Source: Xenoacremonium recifei (lineage: Eukaryota > Ascomycota > Sordariomycetes > Hypocreales > Nectriaceae). From it: a DNA stretch of 64,000 nucleotides. This document shows, in pieces, positions 52,787-63,900 of this stretch. The stretch covers positions 992,001 through 1,056,000 of the forward strand of contig WOFQ01000003.1 in the NCBI GenBank assembly GCA_012184525.1. Direction: 5' to 3'. A model generated the notes under the pieces. It saw nothing but the letters and a program-made list of their open reading frames with translations. It made no database searches and was not told where the DNA came from. How positions within the stretch are numbered: the first letter of the stretch is position 1; each line of letters begins with the position of its first letter. The position numbers and the translations under genes are program-made.

Positions 52787-54590
52787 TCACGCATTATCCT
52801 TCGACCCTGCAAAGTGATACACATTGGGGTTTCCGCCCGAAAGCTTCAGCAAGTACCTCTCGTACGGGCCTAGAGGCTCCTCGACCATGACCCTCTGCTT
52901 GTGGTCCGTTGGCGCGCCTTTCTCCTCTCCCGAATATTCCCAGACCCAGCGCCCCTTTCCCGAGTCCTTTGGATGCTCAACGTCATCTTCTTCATCAGAC
53001 GGCGCCCAGCCAGGATGATTCGGAATTGGGTCGTCAAAGCTGTCCTGCGAGCGCTTCAGCGCCCACTTGCTGGTCAGCGCCGAGCACTCCCAGATGCCCT
53101 TGTCGTCGAGGTCCAGACCCTGACATGCAAGCCGTACGCGCACCGAGCTGTGGATGCGCTCGTTGGTGTCCATGAGGAAGCGGTCCTTATCCAGCTTCGT
53201 CTTGGGGTCCATTGGCTTATACAGACCTGGTGTCCGTGGAGTCTTGCCTGAGAGTATGTAGAGTAGGCTAGAGGCCTTCTTGATAGCGCCCAGGCCCCAG
53301 GGTCGGAGAGGTGAGTTGTTGGTGTAGATGGGATCCATGGCCCATTTCGGCAACTTTTCTGCCTTTTTCTTCTGCTTGAGGAGCTGTTGATGCTGGACTT
53401 CGTAAAACTCTGCCGACTGTTTGAATACGCGGTCGAGCGATGGTCGGTCAAACTCTACCCCAACGGAGGCCATCTGATCCATCATCCCTACCCCCTTATC
53501 AGCATGTATGACATTGCTGGTACAGACGCGTCAAATACTTACATGCTAACGTGCAGTTGGCGATTCCTTGGTCGTCCCAGCCGCCGCCACAGTTGGCATG
53601 ATTCCCAGGGAACCAAACTTGCCGAAGATCAGTGGTGAGTTTGTTCTCAGGAAGCCGTTCCCAGACAGCCGGACTAAACGGCGGGCGAGTCTCATCCAGA
53701 GCCAAAGCTTGGAACGCGTGTTCAATTCGGTCAGAGAGACTGGTGTCATACCAGTTGTATGTGCACAGATTGTCAGCGTTGTTGGTCTAGATGGCGGGGA
53801 GAAAGGGAAGACTTATTCGTCATTGTCGGCACGAACCCCCAGCTTGTCGAGCCAGGCGACCTTGGGGATACCAAGACTGCCGACAGTATCCCATACACAA
53901 ATGGCCTTGATCTTGATGAGGTCACCATTGCCACCGTTCTGCCTCACTCTCGTATAGCCCATCTTCTCGAGCCGGGCACGGTACTCCTTGGCTGCGTTCG
54001 CACCTCTCGGCTTATTGGGGAAGGGGATGCTGGGGAAATCATCATCATACTTCTCGTCGCGCCAGTGCTGCATGTCCTTAAAGATGGGGTAGAAGTGGTC
54101 GACGCCCTCGCGGGTCAGCAAGCCGATGGTGGACACCATTCCCGCCACAGACCGTGCGGTGAAGGCGCCGCGAGAGAAGCCGACGAGGATGATGTCGTCG
54201 CCGTCCATGTAGTTGGCGCAGAGGTACGAGTAGGCCTCACGCACTCGCTGCCAAACATGAGCTTCCGTCTTACATCAGCGTCAGAGAACTCACCTCGGAC
54301 AGCCCCAGACCAAAGGCGCCGCCGGTGATGCTGTCCAGTGTATTGCTGCCCGTGCCAACACCCGACTCGTAGCTGATGATTTGCAGCTTTCCATCAGTGC
54401 AGCGACGCTTGAAACAGCGTGAGATGCGTGTGACGTTGGAGGGAATCTGCAGCGTGCCCTGGGCATTGAACAAGCTGGGCTTCTCATAGCCGTTGTCGCT
54501 GTTCATCCAGGTGCCGTCGCAGCAGACGATCAGTCGTTTGCCTGTCCGCGGGGCAGCATCATTTTCGTCGGGGGCCGTTTCGGAGCTCAT
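52787..54590 (-). CDS. DUF2235-domain alpha/beta hydrolase (Tle1-like fold), with probable AT-AC intron
   Basis: Four exons, 54590-54294, 54247-53817, 53760-53543 and 53487-52787, give 548 residues. Introns 1 and 3 are GT-AG (46 and 55 bases; donors GTGAGT and GTAAGT). Intron 2, 56 bases at 53816-53761, is best read as ATAAGT...GTGCAC (see findings). Family signatures are GKRLIVCCDGTWMNSD at the N-terminus, YESGVGTG, ILVGFSRGAFTARSVAG with nucleophile Ser124, ICVWDTVGSLGIP, DRIEHAFQALALDE, VWFPGNHANCGGGW and LA|WMMDQM. DUF2235 is shared with bacterial type VI secretion phospholipases (Tle1), but fungal members are intracellular and largely uncharacterised. No signal peptide is seen. Substrate (lipid or polymer) is unknown. 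The acidic C-terminal region (PSDEEDDVEHPKD) is normal for the fungal group. Confidence 0.9.
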
Positions 54591-56094
54591 CTTGACACTC
54601 TGATCTCGGAAATTGAGTGTGTGATGCAATGAAGAAGTTTGCCAGAGGCGAAGTGAGGAAGAGCGCAGCCTGTTATACAAATTGGGTGAGGCGGCACAGG
54701 ATATGTCTGTCTTGAGCGTGTAACTACGAACGGCAGACAAATTAAACAGCACAGCCCAGTGTCTCTGCGGCCCTCAGCCCTTTCCCAAAACGAACGTACA
54801 GGGCTGTTAAGGGCAAGGTCTCGCAATATCAGCCGCTGCAGTTCGGCGATCTAATACGACCTGAGCCTGGGGTTTCGAGCACTTCGCCCAGTCAGCAGCA
54901 CGCCTTTGGATGCCGAGCTTCCAGGGCATTGTCGATCTCTCCCCAACTCCCGCTCTTCAGCCAGCCATAAACCACACCGGCCCACCGTCCGCCCAGCCAC
55001 TCATGGCCGTCTTTTAACACACGATATCCATTTGTCTTCGACGTTGCAGGCCTCGGAACAAATAGTGGCCGGTCTAGTCGGACCCTCCCGCCGCTAATGG
55101 GGGGCCGCTGATGAATGTGTTTGTCCTGCTCCCCGACGACAAGATTATCTTCAACGTGTCCGGGTGTGTTCACACCGCAGCAAACCGCCAAGGCTCGTCT
55201 CACTGCGTGTTTGTTCAAGATGCAACAAGTACTTTGCTGTTCTTCGATCACGAAATGAGGGGAAATGGCCTTCCGACGGCGATGTCTCACCCTGTGCTTC
55301 CCAACTGAGACATCTGACTGGGGCCACGACGAGCCGTCTCCTCTGCAGGCCTTTGGCGGTAAGAAACAGAGTGCCCGTGGACAGAATCACCCAGACAGTG
55401 AGAAGTAGACGGCATGCATTTTCTCCGGTGTACCTATTTCGGTTCGTCAGGTATTAACAGTATCGACGAAGCCTCCACTCTGACGAGCTGGCACTCTAAG
55501 CAGAAAGATGAATCTGCATCAAATGACAAAGAGAAACTTTCGGAGACTTTCAGTCAACTTCTATGTTCTGATATCGTTCAGTTTGTAATTTATTTAATGC
55601 GAACCCAGGCTGGTCTATTGAACTCCAGTTGCAGTTCGTATTTCGGGCTCGTTCAAGCTTCGAGGACGCATAAAAGCTGGCGTTAGGTATTTTCACCGTA
55701 TATACTCCGTAGCTCGGGCATGTATGCGTCTCTTATTCTTAGACTCTATGCCTATTTTCACATGATCACAGCATCAAGGTGCCCGAACCTTGATTGTTTC
55801 GAGGATTCATCAGGTGTAAAGGTGGGCAGCTTGGCTTAGAAAAGGAGACGTGGTGATTGGCTAAGAGTTGACTCTCGCTCCAACCAGCTGAACGTGGGGA
55901 CAGAGACAAGACCTCTTCGAAGCCCAAAAGTAGCAAGCATCAGTTGAGATGATTATACTCTAGTGGTGTAGTATTTCTACTGTAGACAAGTGGTTTTGTT
56001 TTCCCTCTACTCATACACCCAGGCCCGTCATAGTAGTACAGAGGCCAGATAGGCCTTCTCTTTCAGTCATCCACCAACGCTTTCATCATGCCTC
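54591..56094. other. Intergenic, 1.5 kb, no gene called
   Basis: Lies upstream of the DUF2235 gene and downstream of the Iba57-like gene. A leftward open frame at 55290-54892 (132 codons) has some ordered-looking sequence (KDGHEWLGGRWAGVVYGWLK) but no recognised family. 55430-55760 is AT-richer than neighbours. Nothing else is seen. Confidence 0.45.
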
Positions 56095-57279
56095 TCAGTG
56101 CTTCTGCTGAGCAGCATCCAATCCAGCTCTCAACCAATCTGGCACAAACGCCTTCACCTTGACCCGACTCTTGGCATCCTGTCCTTCTTCTCCCCACTCC
56201 AGCGAGAACTCATCCTCTGGACTAAACGCCGTTGCCGCCGCAGATTCCCCCGGCAGCGTCACATTCGTCATGATCTCCAACCGACACAGTCCCAGTCCGA
56301 TATTGCCCACACCCTTCAACCACTTGCCCGCGCTGCGCCCACGCTTGCCCACACGTCCAATGCCCGTGTCGCGCGGGATCATGTCCGCTGTGGTGCTCTC
56401 CAGCGCCGCCTCGCCGCCTCCCGGATGGTACGCCAGCGTTGTAGGCGGTGCGTGCTCGACGTCGTAGATGGCGCAGGGCAAGATGCGCTTGCGCACGACA
56501 CCGCGATGCTTCGTCCGGATCGTGAGTTCCTGCCCGACATAGCAACCCTTACGAAAGTCGATGCCATTCATCAAGTCCATGTTGGTCTCCAGCGGCAGCG
56601 CGTGCTCCCGCACGATCTCGTCCTGGCCCTCGGGCACGCCTTGGAGATATCGCCGGATCGTATACGCTTCTTCGGTGCTGTGCTCGATATCGACTTCGGG
56701 GGCTTTCGTGTCGAGCCGTGCGAAGCGGTAGCCGAGGCCGGGCACGCGCGGGTCCTTCATCGACAGACTAGTTGAGTTGACGATGGTGTCCCAATTGATG
56801 CTTCCCGCGTCGTCCCACGCGTGCCATACTGACGCCTCTTCGCGGGGCAGTAGCCGTACGGCAAGCTTCGCCCGGAGCTTATACCGCTTGATGTGCCTCG
56901 CCAGCGTCTCAGCCTGATCGGCATCCACCTCGACAAAGAACCCATGCCCGTCCGGCGTGCCCTCAGCGCTGGCATCCGGATACACGAAGACATCGTACAG
57001 CACCCGCCCCGTCGCAGTCAGAAACCCCGTGTAGAATCCATCCCGCCGCGGTGCACCATCTGCCCCCGTCACATTCGCCATCACAATGCCCTGCAGGAAC
57101 TTGGCAGCATCGGGGCCCCGGACGGAGATGAGCCGCCGTGAAGCCAACGCCGCGATGCCCGTGGCCGGCGGCGCAGGCGGGGCGGCAGCGCTCGCAAACA
57201 GCCGGCGCTGGCAGCTGTGGCAGACATGGCGCCCGGGCGACGGCGCCGCAGCTAGGAAGCGCCTCGGGAGATGTCGCAT
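56095..57279 (-). CDS. iba57: Iba57/Caf17-like mitochondrial iron-sulfur assembly protein (GcvT-like)
   Basis: Single exon of 394 residues from the ATG at 57279 (MRHLPRRFLAAAPSPGRHVC). The frame is open 93 codons further upstream, but the Arg/Ala/Ser-rich start without acids is a typical mitochondrial presequence, so I use it. The GcvT-like folate-binding domain follows: ASRRLISVRGPDAAKFLQGI, DGFYTGFLTATGRVLYDVFV, and the YgfZ/Iba57 signature GIDFRKGCYVGQELT near residue 270, with the reactive Cys. A C-terminal GcvT-like barrel completes it. Iba57 works with Isa1/Isa2 in making [4Fe-4S] clusters for aconitase, lipoate synthase and respiratory complexes. In some annotations the fungal protein is called Caf17 (Ccr4-associated factor). 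Length and order match the family. Confidence 0.93.
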   Translation of the reverse strand: MRHLPRRFLAAAPSPGRHVCHSCQRRLFASAAAPPAPPATGIAALASRRLISVRGPDAAKFLQGIVMANVTGADGAPRRDGFYTGFLTATGRVLYDVFVYPDASAEGTPDGHGFFVEVDADQAETLARHIKRYKLRAKLAVRLLPREEASVWHAWDDAGSINWDTIVNSTSLSMKDPRVPGLGYRFARLDTKAPEVDIEHSTEEAYTIRRYLQGVPEGQDEIVREHALPLETNMDLMNGIDFRKGCYVGQELTIRTKHRGVVRKRILPCAIYDVEHAPPTTLAYHPGGGEAALESTTADMIPRDTGIGRVGKRGRSAGKWLKGVGNIGLGLCRLEIMTNVTLPGESAAATAFSPEDEFSLEWGEEGQDAKSRVKVKAFVPDWLRAGLDAAQQKH

Positions 57280-60232
57280 CGTGCCTGCGCGGGTGTAGTC
57301 GGTGGGTGGTTTCGATTCGTGGTTGAGAGACCGGATTCTCGGGTTTGGGGGTTTTGCGAAAATTCCAGATGACGTACCGGGGCGGGTGGTCCGTGCGTGG
57401 CAGATCGCGGGCGGGAAGGCTGGGCCGCGGCCTCGGAAGTAAAGCAAAAGCCGAGTGCTGTCGAACACTTCCTTCAGGGATGAGTCAGATCGATACAAAG
57501 CTGATGATACGCTGAGAATCGGTGCTAGTATGCCAGAGCGAATGGTCGTGAATGTCATCGACTCCGCAGTATTTGAAATCCTGCGTTAGAGCTTCGACGT
57601 TTGACTCAGCAGCAGCTATCGGCCGAGTGACGCCTTTCATCCAGGAACAACGAGCTTCCCTGTCACGACTGTGTACACGCCCCCCTCTCTTTCCCCAGGT
57701 TCTTGGACCAACAAGTCAGCAGGACGCATCACGGATGCCATGGAAGACGGGACGGAGGTCTTTCAGGGCGCGCCCGCCCCCACTGCTTGTCGACGAGGTT
57801 GAGCAATTGCCGCACCTCCCGACCATGCCGCGATAGCCTCTGGTGCCGCGGGACGTGGTGTCTGAGACAGTCCGGCGCTTCGTTATCAGATGATAGCCGT
57901 CACTCTCTTTCGCTGTGTCGGCGATGTGTCTTCTGATAAGCCGATCGAGATGCTTGAGCACGCTGGATGGCGAGATACCAGGTCTGGGGGGGTTGAATCC
58001 AACCAGCTGCAGCAGTGACATGTCTTACTGATATCCTAACGCCCCATGCTGCATGCTGCCAGTGAGGCTAAACCGTTATGCTTCTGGAGGTCAGCCTGCT
58101 ACACCAGGCCGCGGAGTTTCCACACCGAGAGAGCCGTGAAGCGCGGCATAAACTACAACCAGTTGGGTTTCATCAAGCCCTCGACATGCATGTCGCCGGC
58201 GATAGGAGGGTGGCCCCTCGCAGTATTGAAATCTCCGGTCGATCACGGCTCTTCCCCAGGATGTCCCTATCGACCAATGAGGCGACCCCAGGAAGGGACG
58301 GCCTTCCGATGACGGGGCCGGAGGGCATCGGAGCCAGGATGCGGAGGAAAGCGGGTCTAGAGGTCCCATGACCGGTCGAGCCCCGGCCGATGCGACGCCG
58401 GACTGCAGACTCTCCCGAGCCTCCCAGCCAAGCCAGAATCACCATCAAAGTCGTGCCAGGATACAGATTGTGCTGTGCATGGTCGTTCCATGTATCACCA
58501 AGTTGCGCATCCATAGCCTAAGCCCTTCTGCAGGACATGAGTCGACCTGGACCGTCGCAGCCGACTTTGTGTTGCTTTGACCCCTTATCAATCTCATGAT
58601 CAGATCACCTGCAATCGGGCCAGCACTAGACTTGAGGCTCGACCCGGTTCTCGCCTTTCCATCGGCCCTGACGAACCCGTTCGTTGCTCGAAGTTTCCCC
58701 CAGACTCACGGCGCGGCGGAACGACAAGTAATACTGCGAGAGTCTTCCACCGTGCATCCGGAAGCGGTCTGTCGGCGACTAGTTTCGCATTGCCGTGCGG
58801 TGAGCCTGCCCTTGCAGGAGGACGCGGAATGTGAACTGGGTCAAGCCGGATTCGCGCCCAGCACTATTGACTGCCGAGCCAGCAACTACAGCGAGACATG
58901 CATTTGGCTGTCTCGCATCTACACCGTGTCCGCAGCCCCTGCCCAAGGCTTCCGCGGAGCACGAACGCATGTACTCCGTCCGCAGGACAACAATAGCCCT
59001 GATAGATAGTAAAAATACCCTGCCAAGTCGGGCGCAGCAGCAAGCAATGCATATCAGCGCCGGCCGGAGCCCTGGGCCCATGCACGGCACACCGACAATA
59101 CGCGGGTCGTCGTAAAATTTTCGCTAGAGTCGTTCACCTTCTGGCCCATGCTGGCGGATTCTTTTTTGGCATCAATTTTTCGCCCTTTTTTTTAAATCCC
59201 CCCCGTCCCACTTGGTGTTTGCCTCTGCCGGCCCCACGACTCGAGATCGCATTCGATCGCCAGCAAGGGAACATTCTGAAAGCGTTCCTCCCTACATAGC
59301 AAATAAAATGAAAGCAATTGAAATGAAATGAGATGGGAGGGAGTCCTGCGCGTGGCATGAACGCTCTCGTCATGTCCGCAAATGAAGAACTCCGCCGTTC
59401 AGCTCCCTCCGCGAAATGCCCTTTCCTTTCCGCAACCTAACCTTACCTCCTCAAACCCCGTCCGCAATCCCGTCCCTCCGCCGCGGGCCTTGTCCAGCTG
59501 ACATAAAAACGTGCTTAGCAAAGCCCGGCCGCGCTGACAAAACGTTTCCGGCATCTGATTGGTTCGTGCCCTCGCGCATGCTGATGAATCATGGGTGCGA
59601 GGGGGCGTGGCTTTAGCGATCAGCGCTCGCCGAGGGGCCGCGAGGGGTCTCTGTTGTGCCGAAGCAGCGGGGAGTTTTGCTGGGCTAGACCCTTTGCCTG
59701 GGCGATCGGTCCATGATTCATACCGACTCGCCGATATCGCGAAAATTCCGTGCCCGCGGATCTAGACGGTTCATGTGATCTGATAAGCATCCACAAGCGG
59801 TGATGGCGTCAACGCTTATCGATGATCTGATGAAGACTTCACGATGATTGATGAGAAATGAGACGATGTTTTTTTGATTGAATGTGATTCAATTCATTAA
59901 GACGCTCCTTTTGGAGATCGCCCTGTTTTTAGTGTAAGCTATCTAGGTGTTGGGAGGGAACTCTGCGCTGCCACTCAACCAACCCGATGATGATCCAAAC
60001 CCGTGGTATCCAATGATCGGGAGCGGCGGCGTAACTCATAAACCCATAAATCCCTTTCTGAGAGTGGTGAACCTCCTGTATAATATGACACAATGAAATC
60101 ATGCTTTGCTTTTTGTATGCCCATGTAATAAAGAAAAATCCCGTGTGGTATCAAGTCTTTGTTTTGTAACGCCATGCTATGCCATCGCTTTGTAGTCGAA
60201 ACAATCAATTCCAGAATTCATTAATGCCTGCT
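57280..60232. other. Long gene-free interval (2.95 kb)
   Basis: Between the 5' side of the Iba57-like gene and the 3' side of the acidic-protein gene. It is GC-rich at 57.6-58.9 kb with many short overlapping open frames on both strands, none with family features. A/T-rich short runs occur near 59160-59300 and 59860-59910. No tRNA or rRNA is recognised. Confidence 0.5.
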
Positions 60233-60943
60233 TTAGTAGACCGTGATGGCCGACACCAGCCTCGCGGGATTTCGAGGCGGCAGGTAGTAGTTGTCTTCGT
60301 AGAATTCCTGTTCTTGTTCCGACTCCTCCTTCGCGGCCTTCTCGTTGTAGGCGAGGACGGGCTGCGGAGGCGATGGAGGCATCGACTCGTCGTCTGAAGA
60401 ATCGGAGTCGTGGTCGACGAGTTCGGGGGGAGAGTTGGAGTGCGAGGGTGTTCGGACGAGCTCGAGCTGGGCGTAGTCCTCCTCATCATCGTCCATCTCA
60501 ATATCCATTGGTTGTTGCGAGGCCACCTTGGTGATGGCGTTTGTCATCTCGATATCGTCATCCTCGGAGTCGTAGTCGTCGGAATCAGATGAAGAGTCGG
60601 AGTCGTACTCCTCCTCGGCCTCCTCAGCGATGTTGTCCGCCCACTGGACGTGTCGCTCTTGGGTCTTGGTGGCGCCGCGGACGGACTGGTTGAACCAGCG
60701 CTCCTGTTCCCGCTCGGCATCGGCGAGCTCAAGCATCAGGGAGTCGAGGAGGTTGGCGTGTCCGACGAGCAGGCGGAGATCGTGATCAGGCTGGGCAGCC
60801 TCGCGAGAGAGCTTTGCCCGCGCCTTGTGGGCGAGGTAGTAGGTCTGGGTGATGGACATGTTCTTCTTGATGGCCTGTTGTCGGAGGGAGTAGGACTGGG
60901 GGGCAGATTGCCTGGAGATGGTTGTTGTTGTGGTTGCAGACAT
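60233..60943 (-). CDS. Acidic fungal protein with N-terminal helical domain, function unknown
   Basis: Single exon of 236 residues from the ATG at 60943 (MSATTTTTISRQSAPQSYSLRQ). The frame is open 19 codons upstream, but I prefer this start. Residues ~18-75 (LRQQAIKKNMSITQTYYLAH, KARAKLSREAAQPDHDLRLL, VGHANLLDSLMLELADAERE) form a compact helical, conserved-looking domain. The remainder is low-complexity acidic sequence (EEAEEEYDSDSSSDSDDYDS, MDIEMDDDEEDYAQLELV) and ends EFYEDNYYLPPRNPARLVSAITVY. I do not recognise a named family. The unusual point is the setting: it stands alone between ~2.9 kb and at least 3 kb of non-coding DNA. Such flanks are often seen for regulators with large promoters or long leaders. 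Confidence 0.83.
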   Translation of the reverse strand: MSATTTTTISRQSAPQSYSLRQQAIKKNMSITQTYYLAHKARAKLSREAAQPDHDLRLLVGHANLLDSLMLELADAEREQERWFNQSVRGATKTQERHVQWADNIAEEAEEEYDSDSSSDSDDYDSEDDDIEMTNAITKVASQQPMDIEMDDDEEDYAQLELVRTPSHSNSPPELVDHDSDSSDDESMPPSPPQPVLAYNEKAAKEESEQEQEFYEDNYYLPPRNPARLVSAITVY

Positions 60944-63900
60944 TGTGGTGAAAGTCGGCGTGGTGGCTATTTGATTGATTATGGTTGCGTTGTGAGTCAA
61001 GGCAACAATCCCGATTGCGGACAGCCTAGCTAGCGGCAGGGATGTCGAAAGGCGCCTGGGCGGTGATGTGATCTGGGCGCGGTGGAGGCAGAGACCAGAA
61101 GGGTTCAGATACTTGTAGTGTAGGTTGAAGCGTTGTGAGATGCTTTGTTCGTGGTGTCTTTGTATCTGATTGTTGTTCTGGTCGTGATGTTCTGGATGTT
61201 CAGTCGACCGGAGTTGGGGGGAGGGCGGATTCTTTTAACTCTTGTGACTTCCATCGTCTTGTGCAGAAAGTCTCCGCCCACGTCGATTGCTGAGTTATGG
61301 TTATGGCCGAGCGCCGCTAAGCGGACTTTGTGCACGCGGACCCGAGAAGAACGAGAAAACTCCATGGCCGGGGGGGGGGGCGTGTGAGATCCACGCTGCG
61401 AGTGTGAGTCGGCGGTGGGGGCAGGCATCGCGGCCCCGAAAGCACACGGAATCCAGGGCGGCAGAGCAGGCAGAGCCAAAGGGCCCGGGGGGTGTGAGTG
61501 GAAAGATGCGAGAGCGAAAAAAGAGCGAGCGAGATGGAGTGGAGGGAGGGGTGGGCCTTGCAGGGGTTGGGCTGTGGCTGATGACTGAGCAAACAAGCAA
61601 GTGATTCGAAGGGCGACGTGGACTTTCGCCAAATCCGCTGACTAAATCCGACTGACCGCACCCTGCTGGAGCGTCCTGAAGCCCGGGCGCCCGAGACCAG
61701 GTCCCTTTCCGGCGATGGTACCTCGGGGGGCGCGAGCGTCTGGGCGCCGCTTCAGGTACCGTCGCGTGCCAGAGTACCCGAGTCGGGGATCTGGACTGCT
61801 GCCACTCTCCGGGCCCAGGGCTCGCATTCGGTGACGGAGCGAGTCTCAACACTGCCGCTGCCGTTCATAGACATCGTCACAATGCATTATCGAATAGCCT
61901 CGAGTCTAAGCAACTACTACGTGCAATGCGGCTTCGTGCTGCCCGTGCTCGCGCTGTGATACCCCTTCCCGAAGCGGTCAATCTCACAGGCCCTTGCAAT
62001 TGCACGTCTCAATTGCGCGAGCCGTGATGATTCATAATCCATCAATTGATCAATCCAACTCAATCAATCCACCGTGATGACGGAGCTTAATTGCTAGGCG
62101 GCCGCTGCAGGGCTTCGCGCTAGACATGCTGCTGCAGCAGCAACAAAACAAGCGAAACAGCGTTATGACTGCCTGCTTACGCCCTTGCAAGTGTGTCTGA
62201 GGTGTCCTGTAATCAAGCTGATCGTCGCGGCGGGTTTCTAAGCAGTCGGCGGGAGAACGGGCGCTGGCAACCACCCTTCTGGACGTATATCCGACTAGCT
62301 CCGCCGGCGTCGTTATTACTCACTAATCCGACGGCAGCATTTCAAACCAACCTGCAACGGGATGCCATATTTCTCAGCAGTCGAACCTTATCGCTGCACG
62401 TCGTTCGCATCGTGATTAGTCGCGTCGTGAAGCAAGCGACTAGCGCCTGATGACTCTGACAATTCCAATTTCTCCAGGATTCGAGCCCGTGCAGTCGCTC
62501 ATTCGCTTATTGACCAGAGCACTGTCCCAAAGCAGTTGCTTTCGCAGACATTCGCGGAGGCTGACACTCGCTCGCGGGGAGAGAATCCCGTGCCCGACTC
62601 CGGGTGCCCTGATTCTGGTCTGCTGGCCGCCCCGATTGATTGAAGTCTCAGACATGCCGCACATGGCCGCAGACGAGAGCACACCACGACACGCACGCCG
62701 ATACGCACGCCATGAAATGAGCCATCCATCGCTTCCATCATGATGCGCGCCCTGGCGATGGCGATGGGCGCAGCACCTGAGGCACGACACTAATCGTGGT
62801 GATTGACGACGACGGACACTTACAATCCTCCGTAAGGCGTCGTCATGCCATTTCCCCAACAAGGAAGATACAACGAGGTGCATCGTAAAGGCGCGTTATG
62901 GTGAATGTTAGATCTCTCCGCAGTCCGCTCCGCCTCAACATTGAAAGGATTGCCAAAAAAGGAATATGAATCAGGATGATCGACCGCTGCGAAAGCGACG
63001 AGACCGAGAGCGATGGGGCTAGTTGGCTCGCATCGCGGGCGGGAGTTATGCAGCGGCGCATAGCACAACTCCGGCCCAGGCACATCAGGCTCCACTCGAT
63101 GTAGGGCTGAGGGAGAAGAGAGGGTGTGGATAGCGAGTGGGGCGTGTGACTCTCTGCTGTGACTCCTCGGTCGGCCGCTCCAGTCCAGACCAGAGAGCGA
63201 ATGCGATGAGAGCGAGCCAATCACAGCACCCAAATCCGCATCGTCACTGCGCACGTAAGCCGCGCAGCCGCCAATCACATCGTGCTGGGCGATCATCTCT
63301 GGACCCCATTTGGGAATTGGCTGGCTGACGCCTAACCTTCTCTCCGCGTAACTGTTGCTGTGGCATTGCTTACACCAGCACAGCCTCTGCCTGACGAGAT
63401 GAAACGAACGAACGAACGGGGAACTCGCATCAATCTGCCCCATGCGGACATTTCAATCGTCCGCGGGCCGCGCAATGCGACATCCAGGGCATAGGCAGGG
63501 TAATTAAGCTAAGGCACCAGGAATTTTCGCATTACTCCGTCGATTAAGCTTCGCTGGCCGGTTCTTCTGTCTGCCCGCCCGCCCTGGCAACGTGCACACC
63601 TTGCCTTGCCCGGCCAGTCGGCGCCACAGGCGACCCCGTCTCTCCGGGCTTTAACAGGTCCCTGGACGGGCTTTTGCGGTCTCCGAGCACCCCGATTCCA
63701 ACCCGTGACCACGCCGAACACCACCGGGCCCCTAGACGGAGCCCAGACGCTGCTGCTATGGCTCTTGTAAATGACGAGTAGCAATTAGGGGGCTGCCATG
63801 GGAGATGATGGAAGGCATTCGAAGGAAGCGTCTTGCTCAATCGCCCAGGGATAGCGTTACGGTGGCCTGGCGAGGCTCCCACAGTCGGGCCTTCAACGCC

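Noticed and set aside
53787..53834. GT-AG intron (GTTCGT...CTAG) as explanation of the stop in the DUF2235 gene
   Set aside because: It keeps the frame but replaces VRADNDE with TNNADNLCT and lacks a branch-like site. The AT-AC reading fits the family better, though only transcripts can decide.
54892..55290. 132-codon minus-strand frame with an ordered-looking C-terminal half
   Set aside because: No recognisable family, no clear start context and overlapping frames on the other strand. Kept as non-coding pending a similarity search.
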